39,154 nucleotides of DNA from an uncultured Lachnospiraceae bacterium. GTDB lineage: Bacteria > Bacillota > Clostridia > Lachnospirales > Lachnospiraceae. Of the stretch, positions 13,700 through 22,322 are shown in pieces. Under the pieces are notes generated by a model. That model did not search any database and was not told the DNA's origin. It saw only the letters and a program-made list of their open reading frames with translations. A program made the translations under genes and the position numbers. Within the stretch, counting starts at the first letter, position 1, and each line of letters opens with the position of its first letter. The DNA lies in contig CACZBZ010000026.1 of the NCBI GenBank assembly GCA_902779505.1, positions 1-39,154 on the forward strand. Reading direction: 5' to 3'.

Positions 13700-15223
13700 A
13701 TGAAGATACTGATAGTAGAAGATGAGATCAGAATAAGGGAAGGAATACGTAAGCTTCTTGGCAAGATCGATCCGGATTATATTGTGGTGGGGGAAGCAGA
13801 GGACGGTGCGGAAGGTCTTAATATGTGCAGACAGCTTCGACCGGACCTTATCATAACCGATGTACAGATGCCGCAGATGGATGGCCTTGAGATGCTTCGC
13901 AGTATTTTTGAAGAGGGCATTCACGCCAAGGCAATAGTGCTGAGTGCTTATTCGGAATTCGAATATGCAAGGGGAGCCATGAAGCTGGGGGTTACCGAAT
14001 ATCTCCTTAAACCGATCAGCCTGAATGATCTTTCAAGAGCAATAGAGACTATACGTCTTCAGATTGCGGAAGACAAGAGGAAAAAGCCGGAAGAGATCGG
14101 AACTTTGGAGCAGACTTTCAGAGAAATACTCGGCGGAAGGATGGAAGTATCGGACGAAGTCGGAGAATACCTCTCCGGAAGATTTGGGATAGATAAAAAA
14201 AGCAGATTTGTTCTTCTCTATGCTTATCTCGGAGCGGCTTACGAATCTGAGTGGGAAAATGAGATAAGGAGGATAACCGGCTCATTATCTACTTACCCGG
14301 ATATAAGCTTTTCGATAATTGAAGAGGAATACAAGAAATCTCTTGCAATAATTGTATACAAATACAAGAGTGGAGCGGATCTTGAGAGATGGATCCAGTA
14401 TCAGCTGCTTTCGAATCTCTCCGATCATTCCGTAATGGGCTTCGTGGAAGCTGAGGGGATTGATAATATCAAGCCGTGCGCAGAAAAACTCTTTCCCTAT
14501 ATGGACTGGAATATCACATTTCAGGACAGCATCCTGATATCTTACCCCAAAATAACCCATGTTCAGACAGGCTTGTGTGTATATCCTCAGGATCTTGAGA
14601 CTCAGATAAAGGCAGCCATCTGTGCTGCTGATTATTCAAAAGTTAAGCTTCTTATGGATAAGTTTGCGGATACTTTTGGAGACGGAAAAGTATATCTTCC
14701 GAGAGAGATCAAGGAATGCTATGTAAGGTTCATATGGGCAGTACTTGAAATCGCCAAGAACATAGGAATATCAAAAGCATCGGATATTAAACAGCAAAAG
14801 CTCCTGGAGCAGATTATGAATGCCAAGACAAGAACGGAACTTAAAGACATATGCCGCATGGTTTCTTCCGCTCTTGAATCTGACGGAACCGAATCCGAGT
14901 CTACCAATCTTACAATAAAGCGTGCCAAGAGGCTTATTCATGAGTTCTACAACACGGGAATAACGTTGGATGAGATTGCGGGCAAGCTTAATATAACGCC
15001 TGAATATCTTGGAACTCAGTTTCACAAAGAGACGGGAGTTACTTTCAGCAATTATATGAAGAATTACCGTATCTCCAAAGCAAAAGAACTCTTAGTCGGA
15101 ACATCTATGAAATTATATGAAATAGCCCAGAGAGTGGGATACAACGATTCCAAGTACTTCAGTAAAGTATTCAAGGATGTTACGGGACAGCTTCCCGCCG
15201 ATTACAGGAAAACAATAAAATGA
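13700..15223 (+). CDS. YesN-type response regulator (REC + AraC HTH)
   Basis: A 507-residue two-component regulator. The receiver domain (1-120) has the acidic pair VEDE, the phosphoacceptor Asp 54 in IITDVQMPQMDG, VLSAYSEFEYA and the Lys of EYLLKPI. A middle region of about 270 residues is typical of YesN-like proteins. The C-terminal AraC/XylS DNA-binding domain (about 410-507) has LDEIAGKLNITPEYLGTQFH, GVTFSNYMKNYRISKAKELL and EIAQRVGYNDSKYFSKVFKD. Its partner is presumably the YesM-type kinase at 17093. The likely target is the permease promoter 40 bp downstream, where two direct repeats lie just upstream of the -35 box. The intact protein suggests a functional carbohydrate-response system. 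Confidence 0.92.
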   Translation: MKILIVEDEIRIREGIRKLLGKIDPDYIVVGEAEDGAEGLNMCRQLRPDLIITDVQMPQMDGLEMLRSIFEEGIHAKAIVLSAYSEFEYARGAMKLGVTEYLLKPISLNDLSRAIETIRLQIAEDKRKKPEEIGTLEQTFREILGGRMEVSDEVGEYLSGRFGIDKKSRFVLLYAYLGAAYESEWENEIRRITGSLSTYPDISFSIIEEEYKKSLAIIVYKYKSGADLERWIQYQLLSNLSDHSVMGFVEAEGIDNIKPCAEKLFPYMDWNITFQDSILISYPKITHVQTGLCVYPQDLETQIKAAICAADYSKVKLLMDKFADTFGDGKVYLPREIKECYVRFIWAVLEIAKNIGISKASDIKQQKLLEQIMNAKTRTELKDICRMVSSALESDGTESESTNLTIKRAKRLIHEFYNTGITLDEIAGKLNITPEYLGTQFHKETGVTFSNYMKNYRISKAKELLVGTSMKLYEIAQRVGYNDSKYFSKVFKDVTGQLPADYRKTIK

Positions 15224-15225
15224 CC

Positions 15226-15258
15226 TTTAGATTTCTCCTCTTTTTTTAGATTTGTCTC
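15226..15258 (+). promoter_or_regulatory. Direct repeats, candidate AraC-type activator site
   Basis: TTTAGATTTCTCC (15226-15238) is repeated as TTTAGATTTGTCT (15245-15257), 19 bp apart, on the same helical face within about two turns. The second copy ends four bases before the -35 box. Tandem direct repeats abutting -35 are the usual layout for class II AraC-family activation, so this is the likely target of the regulator encoded upstream. Confidence 0.6.
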
Positions 15259-15261
15259 ATT

Positions 15262-15291
15262 TTGAACAGTTGCTGCTCGGTGTAGTATAAA
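15262..15291 (+). promoter_or_regulatory. Promoter of the sugar transport operon
   Basis: TTGAAC (15262-15267) and TATAAA (15286-15291) are spaced 18 bp, giving a start near 15298, 30 bp before the permease ATG. Confidence 0.6.
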
Positions 15292-15327
15292 AAAAGAAAT
15301 ACTATATCTTTTATAAAGAGGACAAGC

Positions 15328-16227
15328 ATGAAAAAGATTAAAGATTTTTTCAGGTATGAAAATGCGGGGCTTTTGTTTGTTTTCCCGGCTTTTCTTTACA
15401 TGATGGTATTTGTCGGATATCCGATCATAAGCAACTTTTTTCTGAGCTTTCAGGATGTTTCGGTGAAAAACCTGGTAAATGGAAACAGACATTTCATTGG
15501 CCTTCAGAACTATGTGACCATCTTTGGCGATGATGTATTCCTTAAGGCAATGGGCAATACTTTGCTGTTTACGGTGGCCTGCCTTATCTTCCAGTTTCTT
15601 ATAGGATTTCTGTTAGCTCTTTTATTCTGTAAGAAATTCTCATTTGCTAAACCTATAAGAGGTCTTACTATGATCCCGTGGATGATGCCCATGACGGTTA
15701 CTGCACTGATGTTTAAGTTCATGTTTTCCACTGATGTGGGAATTATCAATTATGTGCTTAAGACGGCAGGGCTTATTCAAAGCAACATCGAATGGCTGAC
15801 AACTCCCGGGACTGCAATGATCGCGGTTATCATAGCAAATGTCTGGATCGGAATTCCTTTTAATACAATCCTTTTGTCCACCGGGCTGTCAACTATTCCC
15901 CAGGAATTATATGAAAGTGCATCGGTTGACGGAGCCAACAGTATTCAGAGATTTTTTAAGATCACGCTTCCGCTCCTTCGCCCGACAATTGAATCTGTTC
16001 TGGTTCTTGGATTTATTTACACCTTTAAGGTATACGATATTGTATATGTAATGACAGAAGGCGGTCCTGTTAATTCAACGCACCTTCTCTCTACATACTC
16101 ATATAAACTGTCGTTTGATCTGTTTCAGTATTCAAAGGGTTCGGCGGTTGCCAATGTCCTGTTCTTAATACTGTTCCTGGTTGGACTTTTGTATCTTAAG
16201 ATTACCATGGAAGGAGAAGACGACTGA
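15328..16227 (+). CDS. Sugar ABC transporter permease, MalF/UgpA type
   Basis: A 299-residue inner-membrane permease with about six hydrophobic segments, starting at LLFVFPAFLYMMVFVGYPII. The EAA loop that docks the ATPase is visible as PQELYESASVDGANSIQRFF with ITLPLLRPTI after it. It belongs to the CUT1 class of oligosaccharide importers and would pair with the permease encoded immediately downstream; the stop and next start overlap by one base (TGATG at 16225-16229). No ATPase gene is in the locus, so a shared MsmK-type ATPase elsewhere probably energises it. ATG 15328 has AGAGGAC about 6 nt upstream. Neighbouring glycosidases suggest oligosaccharides as substrates. Confidence 0.92.
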   Translation: MKKIKDFFRYENAGLLFVFPAFLYMMVFVGYPIISNFFLSFQDVSVKNLVNGNRHFIGLQNYVTIFGDDVFLKAMGNTLLFTVACLIFQFLIGFLLALLFCKKFSFAKPIRGLTMIPWMMPMTVTALMFKFMFSTDVGIINYVLKTAGLIQSNIEWLTTPGTAMIAVIIANVWIGIPFNTILLSTGLSTIPQELYESASVDGANSIQRFFKITLPLLRPTIESVLVLGFIYTFKVYDIVYVMTEGGPVNSTHLLSTYSYKLSFDLFQYSKGSAVANVLFLILFLVGLLYLKITMEGEDD

Positions 16228-17072
16228 TGGATGAAAGAAACCTTAGCAAAAAAAAGAATTTATTATACAACACGATTGCGGTTATAATACTTATAGTACT
16301 TCTGTTTCCGTTATTCTGGACCTTTATCACATCTTTAAAAACGGAGAAAGAGATCTTTTTGAATCCGCCGACCTGGTATCCGCATGTGCTTAACACCAAG
16401 TCATATGCAGCTCAGATTGAAAATGGCGATTTCAACATGTTCAAGTCATTTTTTAATAGTTTCATGATATCTATGGGAGCTATGTTGATCTCGGTTGTTC
16501 TGGCGGTTCCGGCATCATATGCCATTGCAAGATATAAGTTTGTTGGAAGAAAAGCACTGTTACTGGGATTCCTTGTTACACAGATGTTACCTGTTTCGGT
16601 TCTTTTGACTCCAATGTTCATTATGTTCAGGAATATCAAGCTCTATAATACCTGGGGCGCGGCGATCCTTGCGGATGCAACCATAGGCATTCCTTTTTCC
16701 GTGCTGATACTCAAGAATTATTTTGCTTCTATTCCGCCGGCTTTGGAAGAAGCGGCGTATATTGACGGCTGCACCAGATTCTCCGCCTTTATGAGGATCC
16801 TGGTTCCGGTGGCAAAACCCGGAGTAATAGTTTGCGCGGTATTCTCGTTCCTCTACGGATGGGGGGACCTGGCTTATGGTATGACTTTTATCTTAGATCA
16901 GGAGAAGCGTCCCATAACCGCAGGTATCTTCAATTTTATGGGACAGTACGGAACCAAATGGAGTTACCTTACGGCATTTGCGATCGTAGCCATCATACCG
17001 GTTACGCTGATCTTCATATTCATGCAGAAATATATTATAAGCGGAATGACCAACGGAGCTGTAAAGGGCTAA
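16227..17072 (+). CDS. Sugar ABC transporter permease, MalG type
   Basis: A 281-residue partner permease. It begins with a transmembrane helix (VIILIVLLFPLFWTFITSLK), shows FLVTQMLPVSVLLTPMFIMF, and carries the EAA loop PPALEEAAYIDGCTRFSAFM followed by RILVPVAKPG. It has about six transmembrane segments and ends KYIISGMTNGAVKG, typical of CUT1 MalG-type proteins. It overlaps the first permease gene by one base, so translation is coupled, and precedes the histidine kinase by 20 bp. Together the two permeases form the membrane channel for sugars delivered by the lipoprotein encoded at 18966. Confidence 0.92.
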   Translation: MDERNLSKKKNLLYNTIAVIILIVLLFPLFWTFITSLKTEKEIFLNPPTWYPHVLNTKSYAAQIENGDFNMFKSFFNSFMISMGAMLISVVLAVPASYAIARYKFVGRKALLLGFLVTQMLPVSVLLTPMFIMFRNIKLYNTWGAAILADATIGIPFSVLILKNYFASIPPALEEAAYIDGCTRFSAFMRILVPVAKPGVIVCAVFSFLYGWGDLAYGMTFILDQEKRPITAGIFNFMGQYGTKWSYLTAFAIVAIIPVTLIFIFMQKYIISGMTNGAVKG

Positions 17073-17092
17073 GGTCATTTACAGGAGAGATT

Positions 17093-18868
17093 ATGAACAA
17101 GATTAGTCTTAGAGCAAAATTGTGGCGGATTTTTCTGGTTATTTCAATTGTTCCGATACTGATCCTGGGAGTTTTTTCTTATCTTAATATGTCAAGCACT
17201 CTTAAAGAGAACACAGAGAAGATGGCCGGAGACAATCTTCGCCATATAGACAATTCCCTCAATATAACTCTGGGTTCTTATAAGGATATCCTCTATCAGA
17301 TATATACCAACGATGATATGGTAAAATGGACTGACCGCCTTGGAAGCAATACTGACGAGGCGGTCACCATCAATCAGATGAGGAGATTCATTAACGCAAT
17401 TCTTAATTCAAAAGAATATATCCGCGCAATTACCATCATTTCTCCTGACGGAGACGTCGTCTCATACGATCACCTTACTCAGGCCACATACATGAGTTCA
17501 TGGATAGATGATTTCAGTCTGTCTAAAGAGGAACTTTATGATCAGGTGATAGCAGACTACAACATTCATATTTATCCAACAGAATTTGATACAAGATTTG
17601 CCAATAAGGATTATTATCTCTTCCACCTTGCTCACAGAATAGTGGACTACAGAGACCTTAGCAAGGAATGCGGAATAGTAGTGGTCAGTATTGATGAAGA
17701 TCTTCTTCAGAGCGTATGCTCCAATCCCGAATCGGAAGACAAAGTGTCTAATTTTATAGTTGATGAAAGAGGCCGTCTTATTTCTTTTGGCCAGGAGACG
17801 TCATATCTGGGAAACAAACTGACAGATCCGGGAAAAAGCGAAGAAGAGAGACTAAAAGACTATAAGCATTTCCTGAAGGGAGTAGATTTTTATTCCAATT
17901 CAGATGTTGAACCCTACCTCTATCATGATGAAGAACTCGGATGGGACATAGTAAATGTCTATGACCTAAGCGATCTCAGCTTTTTGCAGAGAAGGCAGTT
18001 ACTGTTGATCGCCACTCTGGGATTATTGATGGTAGTGATCGGACTTCTTTTATCAGGAGGTCTTACAAGAGACCTTATTTCTTCTGTTAAGAGAATAGTC
18101 TCAGGTATGAAGGAAGCAAGAAGCGGGGACCTGTCTGTTAGAATTGAAAAGACAAAGGAGATGCCCCTTGAGATTGAAAGCATTGCCGACGGTTTTAACG
18201 ATATGCTTAAAAAACTTCATGCAGCAATAGAAAGGCAGAGAGAGTCTCAGATTGTAGCTTTGGAAGCGCAGATCAATCCTCACTTCCTATATAATACTTT
18301 GGATACCATCAACTGGATGGCAATAGATAAAGATGAATATGATATCAGCAATGCTATCAATGCATTGGCGACCATCCTTCGTTATGCCATCAATGAGAGT
18401 AATGCAGAGGTGATGGTTACGGATGAAGTTGAATGGATAAAGAAATATCTCTACCTTCAGCAGTTCAGACTGAAGAACAGCTTTTCATGCAATATAGATG
18501 TGGAGCCCGATGCAAGAAACGCCAAGATCCATAAACTGCTTCTTCAGCCTTTTATTGAAAATTCCATCGTACACGGTTTTGATAAAAACAGAGATGATGC
18601 AAAACTTTTTATTTCTATAATGAAGAAAGAGGATAAACTCGAAATAGTGGTTGAGGATAACGGAGTCGGGATCGATAAAAATATGATGGAACGCATCAAC
18701 AACAACACGCTTGGTGAAGCTGCGGACAAGAGAGGAATCGGTCTTAAAAACGCGGTGACAAGACTTGGCATGTATTACGGAAATGAAGGAAAAGTCTGTG
18801 CAAAGGCGGTTGATCCGACAGGTACAAGGATTGAAGTAACAATTCCATACAAAGAAAAACAAGATTAG
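17093..18868 (+). CDS. YesM-type sensor histidine kinase
   Basis: A 591-residue membrane kinase. TM1 (about 10-30, IFLVISIVPILILGVFSYL) and TM2 (about 300-322, LLLIATLGLLMVVIGLLLSG) flank a large extracellular sensor domain. A HAMP region follows, then the His_kinase domain with the phosphoacceptor His in EAQINPHFLYNTLDTINWMA and an ATP-binding domain (LQPFIENSIVHGF, VVEDNGVGID, RGIGLKNAVTRL). It should detect sugar or loaded binding protein and phosphorylate the YesN-type regulator at 13700. ATG 17093 has AGGAGAG upstream; a longer in-frame ORF starting at 16832 overlaps the permease and is rejected. Its place inside the transport operon creates positive feedback if the operon is induced. 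Confidence 0.92.
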   Translation: MNKISLRAKLWRIFLVISIVPILILGVFSYLNMSSTLKENTEKMAGDNLRHIDNSLNITLGSYKDILYQIYTNDDMVKWTDRLGSNTDEAVTINQMRRFINAILNSKEYIRAITIISPDGDVVSYDHLTQATYMSSWIDDFSLSKEELYDQVIADYNIHIYPTEFDTRFANKDYYLFHLAHRIVDYRDLSKECGIVVVSIDEDLLQSVCSNPESEDKVSNFIVDERGRLISFGQETSYLGNKLTDPGKSEEERLKDYKHFLKGVDFYSNSDVEPYLYHDEELGWDIVNVYDLSDLSFLQRRQLLLIATLGLLMVVIGLLLSGGLTRDLISSVKRIVSGMKEARSGDLSVRIEKTKEMPLEIESIADGFNDMLKKLHAAIERQRESQIVALEAQINPHFLYNTLDTINWMAIDKDEYDISNAINALATILRYAINESNAEVMVTDEVEWIKKYLYLQQFRLKNSFSCNIDVEPDARNAKIHKLLLQPFIENSIVHGFDKNRDDAKLFISIMKKEDKLEIVVEDNGVGIDKNMMERINNNTLGEAADKRGIGLKNAVTRLGMYYGNEGKVCAKAVDPTGTRIEVTIPYKEKQD

Positions 18869-18903
18869 AATAATCCACCTTTATTAGTTTTATAGAGTTT
18901 TGA

Positions 18904-18954
18904 TTAACGGGATATGGGGAGAAAATGATATTGTAAAAAAACCATTCTCGTTAA
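18904..18954 (+). promoter_or_regulatory. Possible hairpin before the binding-protein RBS
   Basis: TTAACGGGA (18904-18912) can pair with TCTCGTTAA (18946-18954) with one G-U pair, and the downstream arm runs into AAGGAGGT (18953-18960), the ribosome binding site of the binding protein. It might tune translation or stabilise the mRNA. Weak evidence. Confidence 0.3.
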
Positions 18955-18965
18955 GGAGGTAAAAA

Positions 18966-20255
18966 ATGAAGAAGGTATTGGCAACACTTTTAGCAGGGGC
19001 TTTAGCAGCAAGTATGCTGATAGGATGTGGAGCTTCAGCCTCAACAGATTCATCAGCAGCTGCACCGGCAGCAGAGCCACAGGCACAGGAGACAGCTACT
19101 GAGGCTTCAGAACCTGTAGCTGCAGCAGCTGATGCGGCAGGCGATGTAACAATCTGGTACTACTGGGAGACAGCAGGACATCAGGAAGCACTTAATCACA
19201 TTATTGAAGAATTCAATAATCAGCAGGATAGTATTACGGTTCAGGCAAAGTATGTTCCTTTTGCTGATTTCAAGAAGCAGCTCTCAGTCGGAGCATCAGC
19301 AGGAGAACTTCCTGACATCGTTATTCTGGACAATCCCGATCACGCATCATATGCGGCAATGGGAATTTTCGCTGACATTACTGACAGATTTGATGTAAGC
19401 AATTATTTCCCGGGACCGGTTAATTCATGTACATTAGACGGAAGACTTTATGGTGTTCCTTTTGGAAGCAATGACCTTGTTCTTTTCTACAACGAAGACA
19501 TGCTTGCTGAGGCAGGATGTGAAGTTCCGACTACATGGGATGAGCTTTTGGATGTAGCTAAGAAGACAACAAAGGGTAATGTATACGGTTTTGCACACAG
19601 TGCACTTCAGAACGAAGAAGGAACATTCAACTTCCTTCCTTGGGTATGGTCAACAGGTCAGACATCTTACGAGATCGACTCTGAGGGCGGTATCAAGGCA
19701 ATGAACTTCATGAAAGAACTTGTTGACTCAGGAGCTTTCCCTAAGGAAGCAATCAACTGGACACAGGGTGATACAATGAATCAGTTCATTTCAGGTAACC
19801 TTGCAATGATGATCAACGGTACATGGCAGATTCCTACAATGAGACAGGAAGTGCCGGATATGCACTGGAACGTAGCAATGATCCCTCAGGACAAGCAGCA
19901 GGCATCAGGCCTTGGTGGTGAGAACTACGCTGTTATCGCAGGTGGCAATGAAGAAGCTGCAATCGCATTCCTTCAGTATGCAACCAGCAAGGATACATGT
20001 CTCTACATGATGGAAAAAATGGGCTATATCTCTTCTGATTCAACCATCGCCGCTAATCAGTTTGATGGCGATCCAGTATATCAGGTATTCGTAGATGAGA
20101 TGCAGTATGCTAATGCAAGAGGACCACTTCCTGAATGGCCTGATATTTCAGATGCTATTTCACTTGCATTCAACAAAGTTATCACTGGCGACAGCACTCC
20201 TGAAGATGCGGCAGCAGAGGCACAGGCCACAATTGACAGTATTATTGGAAACTAA
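18966..20255 (+). CDS. Sugar-binding lipoprotein of ABC transporter (SBP family 1)
   Basis: A 429-residue extracellular solute-binding protein. A lipoprotein signal peptide ends in the lipobox LIGC (Cys 21), followed by an Ala/Ser/Thr-rich linker. The mature part has WYYWETAGHQEALNHIIEEF, PDIVILDNPDHASYAAMGIF, FYNEDMLAEAGCEVPTTWDE and FISGNLAMMINGTWQIP, all typical of CUT1 oligosaccharide-binding proteins. It should capture sugars outside the membrane and pass them to the two permeases. The strong AAGGAGGT site and a following hairpin with T-run (20279-20311) fit the usual higher expression of binding protein relative to downstream enzymes. Confidence 0.93.
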   Translation: MKKVLATLLAGALAASMLIGCGASASTDSSAAAPAAEPQAQETATEASEPVAAAADAAGDVTIWYYWETAGHQEALNHIIEEFNNQQDSITVQAKYVPFADFKKQLSVGASAGELPDIVILDNPDHASYAAMGIFADITDRFDVSNYFPGPVNSCTLDGRLYGVPFGSNDLVLFYNEDMLAEAGCEVPTTWDELLDVAKKTTKGNVYGFAHSALQNEEGTFNFLPWVWSTGQTSYEIDSEGGIKAMNFMKELVDSGAFPKEAINWTQGDTMNQFISGNLAMMINGTWQIPTMRQEVPDMHWNVAMIPQDKQQASGLGGENYAVIAGGNEEAAIAFLQYATSKDTCLYMMEKMGYISSDSTIAANQFDGDPVYQVFVDEMQYANARGPLPEWPDISDAISLAFNKVITGDSTPEDAAAEAQATIDSIIGN

Positions 20256-20278
20256 TCTGATATAAAAACCATAATGAG

Positions 20279-20311
20279 GAGGCAGAGCAGATTACTGCGC
20301 TGCCTCTTTTT
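20279..20311 (+). terminator. Hairpin terminator between binding protein and GH127 gene
   Basis: GAGGCAG (20279-20285) pairs with CTGCCTC (20300-20306). The stem continues inside with GCAG/CTGC after one mismatch, around an ATTA loop, and TTTTT follows. It lies within an apparently continuous gene series, so partial termination would lower glycosidase expression relative to the binding protein. Confidence 0.8.
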
Positions 20312-20337
20312 AAAAGGGAAAAGGAGAAAAGTGCTTC

Positions 20338-22302
20338 ATGAGTAAAAGAAACATCCGCGTTACGGATCCTGTGTGGAAGAACTATAAGGAACTGGTGAGA
20401 AAAGAAATGATACCTTACCAGTGGGCTGTGCTTAACGACAGCATAGATATTGCCATAGAGAGAGAAAGAAATGACGATTCGATCCCAAATGAAAAAAGTC
20501 ACGCAATCGAGAATCTGAAGATTGCTGCAGGACTCAAAAAAGGAGAGCATTATGGCTGGGTATTCCAGGACAGTGATGTCTATAAATGGCTGGAAGCAGT
20601 GGCATATTCTCTTTTGGACACATGGGACGACAGTCTTAAGGATCTGGCAGACGAAGTTGTGGAACTGATATCAAAGGCTCAGGAACCTGACGGTTATATC
20701 AATACATTCTTTACGATTTCGGGTCCGGAAAGAAGATATATGCGTCTTGCCGAGAGTCATGAGCTTTATTGCATGGGACATCTTCTTGAAGCATTGGTAG
20801 CTTACAATATGGCTACAGGCAGCAGCCTTGCAATGGAGATCGCTGCTAAGCTTGCCGATCACCTGTGTGATACTTTTGGACCTGAAGAGGGCAAATATCA
20901 TTTTGCTGATGGCCATGAAGAAATCGAGATAGGCTTAATGAAACTGTATCACCTCAAAGGCGACAACAGATACAGAGACCTTGCTGAGTATTTTCTGAAA
21001 GTCAGGGCTGATTCTCCAAAAGAGTGGAAAAGACTTAAGGCTGAAGATAAAGGTGGCGACATTCTTGGAGGCATATCTTCGGAGCCATCTAAATACAACC
21101 AGACTCATCTACCGGTAGAGAAGCAGGACACGGCCGAGGGTCATGCGGTAAGAGTGGTCTATATGTGCAGCGCAATGGCAGATGTGGCCGAGGCTTCAGG
21201 CAATAAGGATTTTGCGGCAGCATGCAGGAAAATATGGAGAAATATTGTAGATAAGCGTATGTATATAACAGGCGGAATAGGATCTACTGTTCTTGGTGAG
21301 TCTTTTACTCTTGACTATGATCTGCCCAATGACACTATGTACTGCGAAACATGTGCATCTATAGGCCTTATATTTTTTGCGAAGCAGATGTTAAAACTTG
21401 ACAGGAATGGCGAGTATGCTGACGTTATGGAAAGAGCTCTCTATAATACTGCTCTTTCGGGAATGGCATTGGATGGCAAGCACTTTTTCTATGTTAATCC
21501 CCTTGAAGTCGTTCCTCAGAAAGGAAAACTGGATCCGACAAAGAGCCATGTTAAAAGCGTAAGACCGGAGTGGCTTGGCTGTGCATGCTGTCCTCCCAAT
21601 CTTGCAAGGCTTATTACTTCTGTTGAGGATTATATCTATTCGGTATTTGATGATGCGATATTTGTTAATCTATTTATTGCTTCTGAATTGGAGCCGGATG
21701 AGAATGGCAAAAAAGTCTTCATAAAGCAAAAAACAGATTACCCGAAAAGCGGAAAAGTTCTTTTTGAAATAGACAATAAAGAGGAAAAAGAAACTACAAT
21801 TGCAATTCGTCTTCCCGGATGGACAGATGATGCAAAGATGAGCTTAGACGGTACAGCATACAAGCCAACACTAAAGGATGGATATATGTATGTACCGGTG
21901 TCTTCAGGAGAGCACACCATAGACTTTGAGATAGAGATCAAGCCAAAGAGATGGTATGCAAATCTTGACGTATCCGAGGATATTCATAAAGTAGCTGTAG
22001 CAAGAGGTCCGCAGGTATATTGTGTAGAGGAAAAAGATAACGGAAGTGGGCTTCACAGGCTTCTGCTCAATAAGGAATCAAGGCTTGTGGATCATTATGA
22101 AGAAGATCTCCTCGGAGGAGTATGTGTAGTTGAGGGTGACGGAGAAAGATGCACAGACTCTTCAGACTCTGAGAGTATCGGAGGATTATATACAGACCGA
22201 AAAGAGTATAAAAAAGAAACTGTGAAGATCCGCTTCATTCCTTATAATACCTGGGGTAATCGCGGAGAAAACGAGATGAGGGTATGGCTGTCGGAAGAGT
22301 AG
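20338..22302 (+). CDS. GH127 family glycosidase (beta-L-arabinofuranosidase type)
   Basis: A 654-residue protein matching GH127 (formerly DUF1680). Hallmarks: QEPDGYINTFFTISGPERRY, ESHELYCMGHLLEA, MYITGGIGSTVLGESFTLDY, and the zinc/catalytic set Glu 337 and Cys 339 in YCETCAS plus Cys 417-Cys 418 in GCACCPPNLARL. In the characterised Bifidobacterium enzyme HypBA1 the nucleophile is Cys 417, so the numbering nearly coincides. The family removes terminal beta-L-arabinofuranose from plant glycans or hydroxyproline-linked arabinosides. There is no signal peptide, so it is cytoplasmic and acts on imported oligosaccharides. ATG 20338 follows an AAAAGGAG site. It is 20 bp upstream of the GH31 gene, suggesting cotranscription and joint substrate degradation. 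Confidence 0.92.
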   Translation: MSKRNIRVTDPVWKNYKELVRKEMIPYQWAVLNDSIDIAIERERNDDSIPNEKSHAIENLKIAAGLKKGEHYGWVFQDSDVYKWLEAVAYSLLDTWDDSLKDLADEVVELISKAQEPDGYINTFFTISGPERRYMRLAESHELYCMGHLLEALVAYNMATGSSLAMEIAAKLADHLCDTFGPEEGKYHFADGHEEIEIGLMKLYHLKGDNRYRDLAEYFLKVRADSPKEWKRLKAEDKGGDILGGISSEPSKYNQTHLPVEKQDTAEGHAVRVVYMCSAMADVAEASGNKDFAAACRKIWRNIVDKRMYITGGIGSTVLGESFTLDYDLPNDTMYCETCASIGLIFFAKQMLKLDRNGEYADVMERALYNTALSGMALDGKHFFYVNPLEVVPQKGKLDPTKSHVKSVRPEWLGCACCPPNLARLITSVEDYIYSVFDDAIFVNLFIASELEPDENGKKVFIKQKTDYPKSGKVLFEIDNKEEKETTIAIRLPGWTDDAKMSLDGTAYKPTLKDGYMYVPVSSGEHTIDFEIEIKPKRWYANLDVSEDIHKVAVARGPQVYCVEEKDNGSGLHRLLLNKESRLVDHYEEDLLGGVCVVEGDGERCTDSSDSESIGGLYTDRKEYKKETVKIRFIPYNTWGNRGENEMRVWLSEE

Positions 22303-22322
22303 AGGATTGAAAGAGGTGCGAT

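Noticed and set aside
16832-17092. Extended N-terminus of the sensor kinase
   Set aside because: It overlaps the permease gene almost completely; ATG 17093 with AGGAGAG starts a normal transmembrane N-terminus.
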